Below, piece after piece: positions 52,505 through 61,039 of a stretch of 64,000 nt of DNA (position 1 is the stretch's first letter; every line of letters starts with the position of its first letter). Position numbers and translations under genes: made by a program. Source of the DNA: Candidatus Zixiibacteriota bacterium (GTDB lineage: Bacteria > Zixibacteria > MSB-5A5 > GN15 > FEB-12); NCBI GenBank assembly GCA_024278935.1, contig JAJRSF010000053.1, forward strand, positions 1 through 64,000, given 5' to 3'. The notes under the pieces were generated by a model. That model saw only the letters and a program-made list of their open reading frames with translations. It did not search any database and was not told the DNA's origin.

Positions 52505-54379
52505 CTACGGACAAACAAGCGGGTCAGGACCGCCAGTGAAAATAAAGTCAACCAAGTAGACAAGGTCACTTATGTCAACGGCTGCATCGGCAGTGACATC
52601 TGCCTCTTCGCTACATACAGGAGCAGGTCCACCGGTAAAGATGAAATCTACAACGAAGACTAAATCAGAAATGTCGACCGCATCAAGTATGTCGTTATCA
52701 ACATTACCACGAATATCTACACAACAAGGAGGATCTCCCAATGAGACCGAACCGTTTAAAGTGTCAGGTGTGTAAAAGAGGCATCTATTTCGAAACGACG
52801 GTTCTTTGCCATTAAATGGTGTGAATGTAATTGGATTGGCAGCTCCGTTGGCAGAACCCGGAATGGTAAAGTAGAGTGATAAAATAATTCCTTCACCGGC
52901 AGGTAGTTCTGGCGATGTATCACTGTTGGTTGTCCGAATCAAGTATGCAGCACGTTTGTTCCAAAGATCAACAGCTGTTAATTGTTGTACTTCAAAATAC
53001 TCTGTCATCAGTCCGAATGTGGAAGCAGAGTCATAGGAAAGATTTAATGCCCCACCCCAATTGTAAGGGATTTCAAATTCATGAATAGGAAGAGTGAAAT
53101 TTGCCCAAAGATCAATTCGCACAGAAGAGCCGGGCAGAGCTTGTGCATCAAGGGCAATTATTGTGTCAGCTAAAATAGCATCATTCTTTTTTAAAATATA
53201 CAACTGACCTTCCATGTTAGACGCATAAAATTTACCTTCGACAGAAGTGTGTGGATAGACTCCCCAACAGCCATTAAAATCTCCACCTTCACCATCTAGG
53301 TATGTATCAAAAAGTCCTATCTCTTTAATATTACTTGGATCAGAAAGGTCTAAGACGGCAACGCCGGATTCGTAATGTGAAATATAAGCTGTGTCGCCAA
53401 CGATATGGGCATTGTGAGCAAGTCCGCTTGGAGCAAGGTATTCATCCATCAGTTGAATATTATTAAAATCTTCAATGTTCCAAAGTTTAATTGTTTTGCC
53501 TGAAGTCTCTTCAGTCGTCAAGACATGTCGTTTGTCACCTGTTGGCCAGATATTATGAACATACCCTGCCAATGGAATCGTCCAACGGGTTAAAAGGGCA
53601 GGAGCATTTTTGTTTGCCATATCCCAAATAGAAAGAGTCGGGTTCCATCCTTCTGCTAAGTACAGTGTATCGTTGTGGCAGAACATATCATGGAGTCCGC
53701 CGGCAGGTCCAAAGCTATTTATGTATACCGGGTTTTCAGGATTTGCTAAACTTAAAATATGCACCGAAAAATCTTGGTCTGATGTACCTTCAAGATATGC
53801 GTATCCTTGAGCTGTATCAATACTGAGGTTGTGCGAAGTACGATGTCCTAAATTGTTAATTTCAACATTTGTGACAAAATGGACAGAGTCGGGAAGGTAC
53901 TGCATGTCGATAACTGATAAGCCATCATTGGTACCGATAGCTTCGGCAACAGAATAACAATAATGTTGATACGTTTTAATATCGTGCCATGAACTACTTG
54001 GAGCAGCTATAGCATCGACTAAAGTGCCGGTTGAGAGATTGTAGAATTCTATCGTGTTCCATGTTCCGTAAATTGCGTACTCGGTGCCATCGCCGTCAAC
54101 CCAACCCCAACAGTCAGAACCACCACCGACCGATGTTGTGAAGATTTGTTCTGAGCAGATAAAGTCGACTGTGTCGCCACTTTTATATTGGTTAGATGAA
54201 ACATCATTTTCCTGAGCGGTTGATATTGTTATTGGTGTATGTGCAACCTGTTCTCTGTCTATAGGGAGAATAAAATCTGGATCGTTTAACACTTCAAGAG
54301 GAAATGCAAAAATTTGTGATGATAATAAAATGCAAAACAAAAATGATGATATGCATCTAATGTTTAAAATTCTAGGCAT
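52505..54379 (-). CDS. Secreted choice-of-anchor-B/LVIVD repeat protein with dockerin pair
   Basis: 624 residues. Signal peptide (ISSFLFCILLSSQIFAFP). Residues about 65-380 match choice-of-anchor-B proteins: CWGWVDGDGTEYAIYGTWN, SSSWHDIKTYQHYCYSVAEA, then LVIVD-like blades (VLDLSDPSNIKEIGLFDTY). A cohesin-like beta domain (DTIIALDAQALPGSSVRIDLWANFTLP ... GEGIILSLYFTIPG) follows, and the C-terminus has two dockerin-like halves (RGNVDNDILDAVDISDLVFVVDFIF and ADVTADAAVDISDLVYLVDFIF). The dockerins have the same DISDLV pattern as the gingipain at 16877. Expected to be surface-anchored. Confidence 0.85.
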   Translation of the reverse strand: MPRILNIRCISSFLFCILLSSQIFAFPLEVLNDPDFILPIDREQVAHTPITISTAQENDVSSNQYKSGDTVDFICSEQIFTTSVGGGSDCWGWVDGDGTEYAIYGTWNTIEFYNLSTGTLVDAIAAPSSSWHDIKTYQHYCYSVAEAIGTNDGLSVIDMQYLPDSVHFVTNVEINNLGHRTSHNLSIDTAQGYAYLEGTSDQDFSVHILSLANPENPVYINSFGPAGGLHDMFCHNDTLYLAEGWNPTLSIWDMANKNAPALLTRWTIPLAGYVHNIWPTGDKRHVLTTEETSGKTIKLWNIEDFNNIQLMDEYLAPSGLAHNAHIVGDTAYISHYESGVAVLDLSDPSNIKEIGLFDTYLDGEGGDFNGCWGVYPHTSVEGKFYASNMEGQLYILKKNDAILADTIIALDAQALPGSSVRIDLWANFTLPIHEFEIPYNWGGALNLSYDSASTFGLMTEYFEVQQLTAVDLWNKRAAYLIRTTNSDTSPELPAGEGIILSLYFTIPGSANGAANPITFTPFNGKEPSFRNRCLFYTPDTLNGSVSLGDPPCCVDIRGNVDNDILDAVDISDLVFVVDFIFTGGPAPVCSEEADVTADAAVDISDLVYLVDFIFTGGPDPLVCP

Positions 54380-54629
54380 AAAAGACCTTTCAACCCGCCA
54401 ATTGGCATTGAGTATATGTGATGTTTATTTTTTCTATCTGTATAGGTGTGTGTAGTAATCTATGCTAACTAAAATAGCTGATAAGTTACTATTGTCAACT
54501 TAATAAACGATAAAAACTTAATAAAGTTCCGAATAGGTTCATATAGTCTATTATCTTAAGCGAAAACGCAGGAATGTAATGGTTTGTCAAACGCATAAAT
54601 TACGGTTTGCGGGGGAGGGGGAAGGAACG

Positions 54630-55520
54630 TTATCCGAGTAATGCCCCTATTTGATTTAGTAGTCCTGACGAGATAGCACCGCCGACTGCACCTTCAAGAA
54701 TAGTTCTCATTGAAGATAGGCATTCTTTTCTTATACTACTTTTTGGATTAGAAGAACAAAGCTGTGATTTGATAGTGTCAATATCGGCTTTTAAATCTGA
54801 CTTTGAAATGCTATCTACTTCAAGCTCACTAAAGTTCTTTTCAACTTCACTGATGAAGTTTTTAACAGTTTCAAAGTCAATATCTATTTGAATTATTTGT
54901 TGAGTAGAATTTTGATTTCCTTGTTGAATTTGAGAATCAATCATATTTTCAATGTTGAATGTAGTGAGAGTAGCTGTTTGTTTTTCTTCTTTTGAAAAAG
55001 TCATGCCCTCACCTAAGATATCATCTTTTTCAAGCTTTAGAGTCCATTCAAGAAGAATGTTTCTAACAGCATCTATAACACCTTTAACATGAACTGGATT
55101 GATAAAAAAATATGGTTTAGCAGTAAAATCCATATTTTTCATAAGGAATGATTCTATCTCTTGAGGGATTGGCATGTGAAGCATTTTATTATTCTTACTT
55201 GAATCTTCTAATAACTCTATTTCTGCCATTGCTTGAGTATTCGCTCTGTTAGTTAATAATTTGTTTGTCTTTGGTTCTGAAATGATAATTGGATACCAGT
55301 TACGATAATGATGATTCCAATATTTAATTTCTCCATGAAACTGTCTATATTCAGGAGCTTCGTCTTCATTTTTGTAGCCATTCAACTCGTTATTGATCCA
55401 TACTTCAATATCATTAATATCAAGTTTTGTAGCGACGACTAAAGCCTTACGTAATAAATCAGAAGTTTTAATATTTGAATCTAAACAATCTCGTTGTAAT
55501 TCTAACACTAACCCAGACAT
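54630..55520 (-). CDS. AbiTii domain protein (candidate antiphage factor)
   Basis: 296 residues. The N-terminal about 200 residues match the AbiTii pattern: LVLELQRDCLDSNIKTSDLLRKALVVATKLDINDIEVWINNELNGY, then EYRQFHGEIKYWNHHYRNWYPIII. The middle has a glutamine- and asparagine-rich linker (SQIQQGNQNSTQQIIQIDI), then a helical segment and a hydrophobic end (ILEGAVGGAISSGLLNQIGALLG) that may insert in membranes. AbiTii belongs to abortive-infection families of uncertain mechanism. It stands alone with no toxin-antitoxin partner visible. The gap 54380-54629 upstream of the previous gene shows nothing else. Confidence 0.8.
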   Translation of the reverse strand: MSGLVLELQRDCLDSNIKTSDLLRKALVVATKLDINDIEVWINNELNGYKNEDEAPEYRQFHGEIKYWNHHYRNWYPIIISEPKTNKLLTNRANTQAMAEIELLEDSSKNNKMLHMPIPQEIESFLMKNMDFTAKPYFFINPVHVKGVIDAVRNILLEWTLKLEKDDILGEGMTFSKEEKQTATLTTFNIENMIDSQIQQGNQNSTQQIIQIDIDFETVKNFISEVEKNFSELEVDSISKSDLKADIDTIKSQLCSSNPKSSIRKECLSSMRTILEGAVGGAISSGLLNQIGALLG

Positions 55521-55699
55521 AATATTTCCTTTTTATGTATTGATATTATCTATTCTATTATAGGTGTTTTCGATGATATAGAAAATCACTTTATAAACTA
55601 TTTTGGTTTTATCTTATCCAGGGTTCATCTAAGTTTCGCATAAACAACCATACTCCGCAACGACTTACAAAACAACTTCTGCTAATATCAAGATTGTTC

Positions 55700-55728
55700 T
55701 TGACAACTGCACATTTGTGCAGTATCAT
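55700..55728 (+). promoter_or_regulatory. Promoter with SOS-type palindrome between -35 and -10
   Basis: TTGACA (55700-55705), 17-base spacer, TATCAT (55723-55728). The spacer is almost wholly the palindrome CTGCACATTTGTGCAG (55707-55722). TGCAC-N4-GTGCA within it matches the LexA box I recall for Fibrobacter succinogenes (TGCNC-N4-GTGCA). A repressor bound there would block RNA polymerase directly. It controls the miniprotein and helicase genes. The rest of the 55521-55836 gap holds no gene. Confidence 0.65.
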
Positions 55729-55836
55729 GGATTCACAAGAAATAAACGACCCTGTGCCTTTAAAATTGAGCAGGTTTTCAGGGGTTCTGGTTGGTCTCAC
55801 AAACGAGGCTTTCCATACAAATAGGAGAATGAAATC

Positions 55837-56049
55837 ATGGATGAACAAAGAGGAATCGGCTATCTGAAAAACGAAATGTTCGAAGATTATTCGCACCCAT
55901 TTGGAGCCTTCACAGAAATCGGCAAAGCAACAGCAGACAACTACGCATATATGAATGCCTCGACCTGTCCTGATTGCGGTGGCGGTATGGTCAAGATGGG
56001 TGGTTGTTCGTCGTGTCAGTCATGCGGATTGAGTTCGTGCAGCATGTGA
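55837..56049 (+). CDS. Small cysteine-rich protein resembling the class II ribonucleotide reductase tail
   Basis: 70 residues with an AGGAGA ribosome site. The last 28 residues read STCPDCGGGMVKMGGCSSCQSC-like (six cysteines in CPDCG, CSSC, SCG and a final SSCS), the pattern of the thiol tail that closes B12-dependent ribonucleotide reductases. No catalytic reductase domain is attached: the N-terminal part (MDEQRGIGYLKNEMFEDYSHPFGAFTEIG) is short. It lies behind the SOS-like promoter. A redox or zinc-binding accessory protein in DNA precursor synthesis is possible (inference). Confidence 0.65.
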   Translation: MDEQRGIGYLKNEMFEDYSHPFGAFTEIGKATADNYAYMNASTCPDCGGGMVKMGGCSSCQSCGLSSCSM

Positions 56050-56102
56050 TAGAAAGTTTCAGAATTTAGAGAAGTAGCAACTATTGAAAGCGGGCGAGAA
56101 AT

Positions 56103-57482
56103 ATGAAAGTGGGCGATTTAGAAAAATACGGAATACCGTCTCGGGTCATTGAGGCTTGGAGAACACGGCAAGGAGAATATCTTCTGCCGGTTCAGCAAAC
56201 AGCGGTACAGAAAAAAATGCTCGGACAACCGGGCGAATGGCAAAAGCGAAAGGAGTATAATATGATTGTCTCTGCACCAACATCATCGGGGAAATCATTT
56301 TGTGCCGAAATGTCGGCTATCCAGTCGCTTGCTATGCGTCGCAAAGTTGTCATGCTCTTTCCACTAAAATCTCTTATTGAAGAAAAATTCAGACAGTTTG
56401 ATAAAACCTATAAACCTCTCGGCATCAAAACTCTTATTGTCACAGGCGATCATCCTGAAAACGATTCTCTCTTTCTCGCCGGTGATTATCACATTGCTCT
56501 TTGTATTTATGAAAAATTTGACAGTTTCCTGACGGCATCATTGGACATCTTAAAAAATATCGGACTGGTCGTTGTTGATGAAATTCAAACAATCGCTGAA
56601 CCGGGACGAGGAGCCGTTTTGGAACAGCTTCTGACAAAAATTAGATGCTCGGTATATACACCATCAATTCTTGGGCTTTCGGCGGTTATAGGCGATGACA
56701 GCTCGTCGGCAGGCAAACTGGCATCATGGTTGGATGCGATTGTTGTGGAAGAGCGGATACGCCCTGTTGAGCTTATTCGTGGTGTGGCAACTGAAGGGAC
56801 CTATCGGTTCCGTTCCTTTAATGGCAATGTCGATGGGGAAGAGCCGTTTGAATCTGCCGATGTCACCGGCGATACTTTCGAGATGTTCACCAAGCAAGTA
56901 AAGGCAAGTGAGGGGTCGACACTGATATTTTTGAAATCTCGCATGGAAACAATGAACGCTGCTTTAAAATTAGCATCGGTGTCAGATTGGAAAGAAGCAA
57001 CCAACGCAATCGAAAAATTATCACAGGAAGAACCATCTTTTCTAATACGTTCACTCAAGCGAGCCTTGAGCCGTGGGGTTGCATTTCATAATTCAGATCT
57101 GACTTCAAAACAACGTGAAATAGTAGAGCAAGCCTTTATAAATAAAGAGATTAAAGCGATATTCTCAACAACTACTTTAGCTATGGGAGTCAACCTTCCT
57201 GCCGATACAGTTTACTTGGAAACGCTTAAATATTCTGTTGGCAAGTACGGCGGCAAGCCGTCGCTTGTGCCTGTGAGCAGAGCGGAATTTGACAATATGA
57301 CCGGGCGTGCCGGACGGCTGTTAGCTAGCTCTTCGCAAACAAGCGGAAGTCAACCAGTCGGAAAAGCTATTATGATGGCACAGTCTGAATTTGATCGGGA
57401 TGTTCTTTGGTCCTCTTATATCTCCTGCGAGCAGTCGGAAGAATCTGAGTCAGCTTTTTATTCCCGTCCTATTGAAGATTAG
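56103..57482 (+). CDS. Ski2-like/Hel308-like DExH helicase, N-terminal part before in-frame TAG
   Basis: 459 residues. Both RecA lobes are present: Walker A SAPTSSGKS, motif Ia LFPLKSLIEEK, DExH box VVDEIQTI, motif III LGLSAVIG, motif IV-V region FHNSDLTSKQREIVEQAF and STTTLAMGVNLPADTVY, motif VI MTGRAGRLL. This is superfamily 2 Ski2-like (Hel308/PolQ-type), DNA or RNA unwinding. Translation stops at TAG 57480-57482 directly after YSRPIED; the frame continues. Expression behind the SOS-like box favours a DNA-repair role (inference). Confidence 0.85.
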   Translation: MKVGDLEKYGIPSRVIEAWRTRQGEYLLPVQQTAVQKKMLGQPGEWQKRKEYNMIVSAPTSSGKSFCAEMSAIQSLAMRRKVVMLFPLKSLIEEKFRQFDKTYKPLGIKTLIVTGDHPENDSLFLAGDYHIALCIYEKFDSFLTASLDILKNIGLVVVDEIQTIAEPGRGAVLEQLLTKIRCSVYTPSILGLSAVIGDDSSSAGKLASWLDAIVVEERIRPVELIRGVATEGTYRFRSFNGNVDGEEPFESADVTGDTFEMFTKQVKASEGSTLIFLKSRMETMNAALKLASVSDWKEATNAIEKLSQEEPSFLIRSLKRALSRGVAFHNSDLTSKQREIVEQAFINKEIKAIFSTTTLAMGVNLPADTVYLETLKYSVGKYGGKPSLVPVSRAEFDNMTGRAGRLLASSSQTSGSQPVGKAIMMAQSEFDRDVLWSSYISCEQSEESESAFYSRPIED

Positions 57483-58826
57483 TTGCTCAACATGGTTTCG
57501 TCAGGCTTAATTCGGAGTAAAAATAGCCATGATGCCGAAGCTCTGTTTGCCAAAACATTTTGCGGGCATCAGAACGGTGGCATGGCGAATGATTTTTCTG
57601 CTCTGTTTGAGCAGTTGATTATGCTTGGTTTGGCTGTTGAAAATACAGAGACAGGTTTGTTGTCGATTACGCCATTTGGAAGAGTCACCGCAAAATATAA
57701 TCTGTCAGTCAGCGAAGCAACATATTATAGATATACCGTGAGTCAGAAAACTCCTGAGTCTGACTTCGGTTGGTTAGTGCTTGCGCTAAGTGGTTCGGGC
57801 TGGATGCTTCCGCCATCAATGTTAAGTCGTCATGAACAGTTGTCGGGAGCGCCACTTCGGATGCTCTATCAGGAATATGATAATTACACCGATGAAGCGA
57901 CCTTGCTCTTGGGTGAGAATTACAAACGGAAACCACTTTCGTTTCGTCAGATTGCTTCTTTAAAAGCAGTCCTGCTTCTTGAGCAATGGCGAAAGTTGGT
58001 CTCGGTGCAGTCTTTGGAAGAACGCTTTCAAATGCATCTTGGGCAGATAGTTTCACTGGGGGAAACAGCGGGACACCTTTTGTCGGCTCTGTCGGAGTTG
58101 ATGCAATCAGAGGAGCGGGATATTTCGCTTAAGAAAAAACTTGCCGATTTATCCTTTTCGGTTCGGTTTGGACTGCCTGCTGAGTTTCGTGATGTGTATG
58201 GAAGTTTTGGAGATTTATTAAGTCGATCAGATTTTGCTATTTTAAAAAATGCGGGTATTGTGAGTTTGGATGAGTTCTGCTTTATGGATGAGTCCACCAA
58301 AGAATTACTTCTTGGAAAGAAAGATAAGTTGGTGAAAATCAACGAGAAAATAGAACTAGTTAAAGAGGAGGTTCAGATGGAATCTAGAACCAACAATGTA
58401 GTAGCGAATGATGCAGGTATGATGTCAATGATGTTCTCCGAGCCGGAAATGATTGAAATTGACGGGTCGTATGAGAGCGAACGGTATTTGATTAAAGTGA
58501 ACGGTTGTCCTGTTCGTTTGACAGGGAAGTCGTTTAAGTATTTTGTGAAACTGGCATGGTCTCGCTTGTATGGGGAGTCCGGTTGGATTTACAAAGAAGA
58601 GATCGAGAACGGTTTTAACCAGGCGAGATATTTGTATCGCATGAAAAATGAAGTCGGATCTGGTTTAAATTCTAACTGGTCGATTTTTGAAAATAATCGC
58701 TTAGGCTATTATCGTTTGAATGTCGAGCCATCGAAGATTAAAATCAATATGGAAAATATTAAAAACCATCCTGACTATGAAGTCCGTATGCTGATTGAAT
58801 CAGGCAAGATGAACAATTTTAATTAA
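57483..58826 (+). CDS. Ski2-like helicase, C-terminal part after in-frame TAG
   Basis: Same frame, 448 codons, beginning LLNMVSSGLIRSKNS, which is the winged-helix that follows the RecA lobes in Ski2-like helicases. Then a helical ratchet-like part (EATYYRYTVSQK ... LLEQWRKLVSVQSLEERFQMHLGQI), a helix-hairpin-helix segment (DFAILKNAGIVSLDEFCFMDESTKELLLGKK) and a C-terminal winged-helix DNA-binding-like domain (LTGKSFKYFVKLAWSRLYGESGWIYKEEI ... GYYRLNV). No ribosome site at the first ATG (57492). Best taken as one 907-codon gene. Confidence 0.8.
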   Translation: MLNMVSSGLIRSKNSHDAEALFAKTFCGHQNGGMANDFSALFEQLIMLGLAVENTETGLLSITPFGRVTAKYNLSVSEATYYRYTVSQKTPESDFGWLVLALSGSGWMLPPSMLSRHEQLSGAPLRMLYQEYDNYTDEATLLLGENYKRKPLSFRQIASLKAVLLLEQWRKLVSVQSLEERFQMHLGQIVSLGETAGHLLSALSELMQSEERDISLKKKLADLSFSVRFGLPAEFRDVYGSFGDLLSRSDFAILKNAGIVSLDEFCFMDESTKELLLGKKDKLVKINEKIELVKEEVQMESRTNNVVANDAGMMSMMFSEPEMIEIDGSYESERYLIKVNGCPVRLTGKSFKYFVKLAWSRLYGESGWIYKEEIENGFNQARYLYRMKNEVGSGLNSNWSIFENNRLGYYRLNVEPSKIKINMENIKNHPDYEVRMLIESGKMNNFN

Positions 58827-58851
58827 TTATCCCCCTACTACTTTTTCCACC

Positions 58852-58885
58852 AAAAAGCAGTTTGAGAAATCGAGCTGCTTTTTTT
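58852..58885. terminator. Bidirectional terminator
   Basis: AAAAAGCAG (58852-58860) and CTGCTTTTT (58875-58883), 14-base loop, with A and T runs, between convergent genes. Confidence 0.75.
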
Positions 58886-59777
58886 AATCTCTTAAACAGT
58901 TGTAAGTAACATCTTGCTGCTCAAGAAATTCTTCAGCCTTTTTTCCCTGAAGCATTGCCAAAGTTGCAATCATGCCGGCTTCGGTGCAGTTACCAGCAAT
59001 AACTGTGACCGAACAAGGTGCATTTTCAATCGGCCAGCCAGTGAGAGGATTGAGAATATGTCCGAGTTTCTTGCCATTGTGTAAACAGAACCGTTTAGAG
59101 TCACCACTTGTTGCGATGCCACCATTGTGCATAGAGACCGTGCCGACTGCAGTATTATCTTTGTCCGGTTTTTCAATCCCGATGACCCATGGGGGAGAAT
59201 CTAAATCACGGTTGATAACCCGAATGTCGCCACCAAAGTTGACCATGACTTTAGAGATATGATAAGAGTCAGCAAACTCGGCAACTCGGTCGACCGCGTA
59301 TTCCTTGCCTATACCTCCGAAATCAATTTCCATATTGGGTAGAAGTTGGAGGTACGGTTTTTCCCAACTAATTTTATCCCATCCGACAAGAGAGAGAGTG
59401 GTAAACAATTTGTCTAGGTCAGGGGTTTGTTCGGCTCCATCGAATGTCCAACAATTTCGAAGAATGCCGGATGTAATATCAAAAAGAGAATCAGAAAGCT
59501 GATAGCATTGTTCGGCAAAGTCAAACATGCGAGTTGTTTCATCGTCGACTTTGATTTTGATTCCATTTGCCGAATTTATAGAATGAATAATATTGTCAGA
59601 ATTGTACCTGCTAAATTTTGATTCAATTCGTTTTGTTTCTGTATAAGCAAACTCAGCAAACGACTTGGCATCATCGGAGGAGTCCGCAGAAAAAAGTATT
59701 TCACAAGGACTTGCCATAGCATCAAAAGTGCATTTCCATAATGCATCAATAGCCGAAAGTTGATAGTTGGAAGGCAT
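58884..59777 (-). CDS. apbE: ApbE FAD:protein FMN transferase
   Basis: 297 residues. ApbE fold: FDAMASPCEILFSADSSDDAKSFAEFAYTETKRIESKFSRYNSDNIIHSIN, then EIDFGGIGKEYAVDRVAEFA, VNFGGDIRVI and GGIATSGDSKRF, with HILNPLTGWPIENAPCSVTVIAGNCTEAGMIATLAMLQG, the metal-binding and FAD motifs. It covalently attaches FMN to threonine in target proteins of the periplasm. No signal peptide or lipobox is evident. Its start overlaps the DUF3570 stop (TAATG), so it is co-translated in the TlpA-DUF4266-DUF3570-ApbE operon. No flavinylated target motif (DxxTGAT-like) was recognised in its neighbours. Confidence 0.92.
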   Translation of the reverse strand: MPSNYQLSAIDALWKCTFDAMASPCEILFSADSSDDAKSFAEFAYTETKRIESKFSRYNSDNIIHSINSANGIKIKVDDETTRMFDFAEQCYQLSDSLFDITSGILRNCWTFDGAEQTPDLDKLFTTLSLVGWDKISWEKPYLQLLPNMEIDFGGIGKEYAVDRVAEFADSYHISKVMVNFGGDIRVINRDLDSPPWVIGIEKPDKDNTAVGTVSMHNGGIATSGDSKRFCLHNGKKLGHILNPLTGWPIENAPCSVTVIAGNCTEAGMIATLAMLQGKKAEEFLEQQDVTYNCLRD

Positions 59778-61039
59778 TAGATTGAAAAATTATAACCTAT
59801 GCGAAACATCAATGCATTCAAAGTTGGAAACAAATCATAATCAAGTTGTGAACCGATAATCCCCGGGGGAGAGCTGTCCCCAAATTGGGTGTAGTATTCA
59901 AACATAAGTTTTATCGTTTTCGTCTCAGCAATTGGGAATGCATACTGTAACCCAAAAGTGACAGCAGAGAAATTGCTCAAACGATAATCAGCAGAATTAT
60001 ATTGTTCTAAATGAGTTCCATCTATAAAAGCAGGGATATAAAAGTTAGCAGCTGATTGATGATAGAATCTTATATGCGGTTCTATTGATTTCCCATTTTT
60101 CAAATCATACAGATAAAACAGATTAATCGTATGAGAATTAATGCCCCAGTCATCCCAAAAATACCGATATGATAAATCAATGATATCGCCATTAAAATAT
60201 CTTTTGAGTTGTGTATATATTGAGTTTTTATTTCTTTTATCAGGTCTACTTTCATAAAGATAAAGTAGAGGTTCTCCTGGGTTGGGAGAGCTTTCAGATT
60301 GCACAAAACTAAATACTTTATATGGGTCATTTAAGTATCCCGATGAATGGGAGCGTGAATAGTTTGCCCTGAATAAAGTTTTGCGGTCAATTGTTTGAGT
60401 TACACCAAGTAGAATATCATAAACTTTTTTCCTGGAATCAGGACCTAGTCTTGCAGTTGCTTTGCCTGCTGCGGCAAGTGAAGCATAAGGAACAGGAATA
60501 CCACCTTCAGGATTTAACTTGTCAGATGAAAAAGACAGAGAAACAGAAATAGTTCTGTTCCTATTATTAAAGTCGCGACTGATACCGCCGTTGATACCGA
60601 TTGAAGTGTAGTCATGCTCACCCGAAAAATTCCCGCCAATAAAAACAGAATTCATTCGTCCTAGTTTTCTGGAGTAAGAAGCACTCACCGCAAGTCTTGT
60701 ATCTTTGAAAGTATCATCAAGTGGAATCTCCCCCGGTTGCACATCGTACGAACCTTTTCCCGAAGGACGGGTATAAGTTTGAATTTCGCTTGATGGCGCT
60801 GCACCGTTTGGTGATGCTCCGGTGAGAGCATCGAAAGTAAGTTTAACTTTTATTATCTGATCTTCTTTTATTTCATGTTTGACAGAAACAGCACCTTCAC
60901 CGGCGGAAACCCGATCCTGTTCAGAGTAGATTAACATGGTAGATTCTATATCGGTTGCTCCGGCTATGTTTGTTCCTAAGAGAACCGTTGATGCAATTGC
61001 TAAGGCAGATTTTATAGAAATTTGTTTGCTTAGTTGCAT
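59777..61039 (-). CDS. DUF3570 family outer-membrane-like protein
   Basis: About 420 residues from the ATG at 61039, which has a GGAGGT ribosome site eight bases upstream inside the DUF4266 gene; the ATG at 61045 is too close to it. Signal peptide (ISIKSALAIASTVLLGTNIAGA). DUF3570 pattern: TMLIYSEQDRVSAGEGAVSVKHEI, VKLTFDALTGASPNGAAPSS, then many beta strands ending in aromatic IGYNFSI, consistent with an outer-membrane beta-barrel. Partner of ApbE and DUF4266 in this operon; function unknown. Confidence 0.88.
   Translation of the reverse strand: MQLSKQISIKSALAIASTVLLGTNIAGATDIESTMLIYSEQDRVSAGEGAVSVKHEIKEDQIIKVKLTFDALTGASPNGAAPSSEIQTYTRPSGKGSYDVQPGEIPLDDTFKDTRLAVSASYSRKLGRMNSVFIGGNFSGEHDYTSIGINGGISRDFNNRNRTISVSLSFSSDKLNPEGGIPVPYASLAAAGKATARLGPDSRKKVYDILLGVTQTIDRKTLFRANYSRSHSSGYLNDPYKVFSFVQSESSPNPGEPLLYLYESRPDKRNKNSIYTQLKRYFNGDIIDLSYRYFWDDWGINSHTINLFYLYDLKNGKSIEPHIRFYHQSAANFYIPAFIDGTHLEQYNSADYRLSNFSAVTFGLQYAFPIAETKTIKLMFEYYTQFGDSSPPGIIGSQLDYDLFPTLNALMFRIGYNFSI

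Noticed and set aside
39203-57482. TAG recoded as a sense codon
   Set aside because: Only two in-frame TAG cases against several genes that plainly end in TAG (for example mlaF at 15296, mlaD at 16250, ccmA at 20250).
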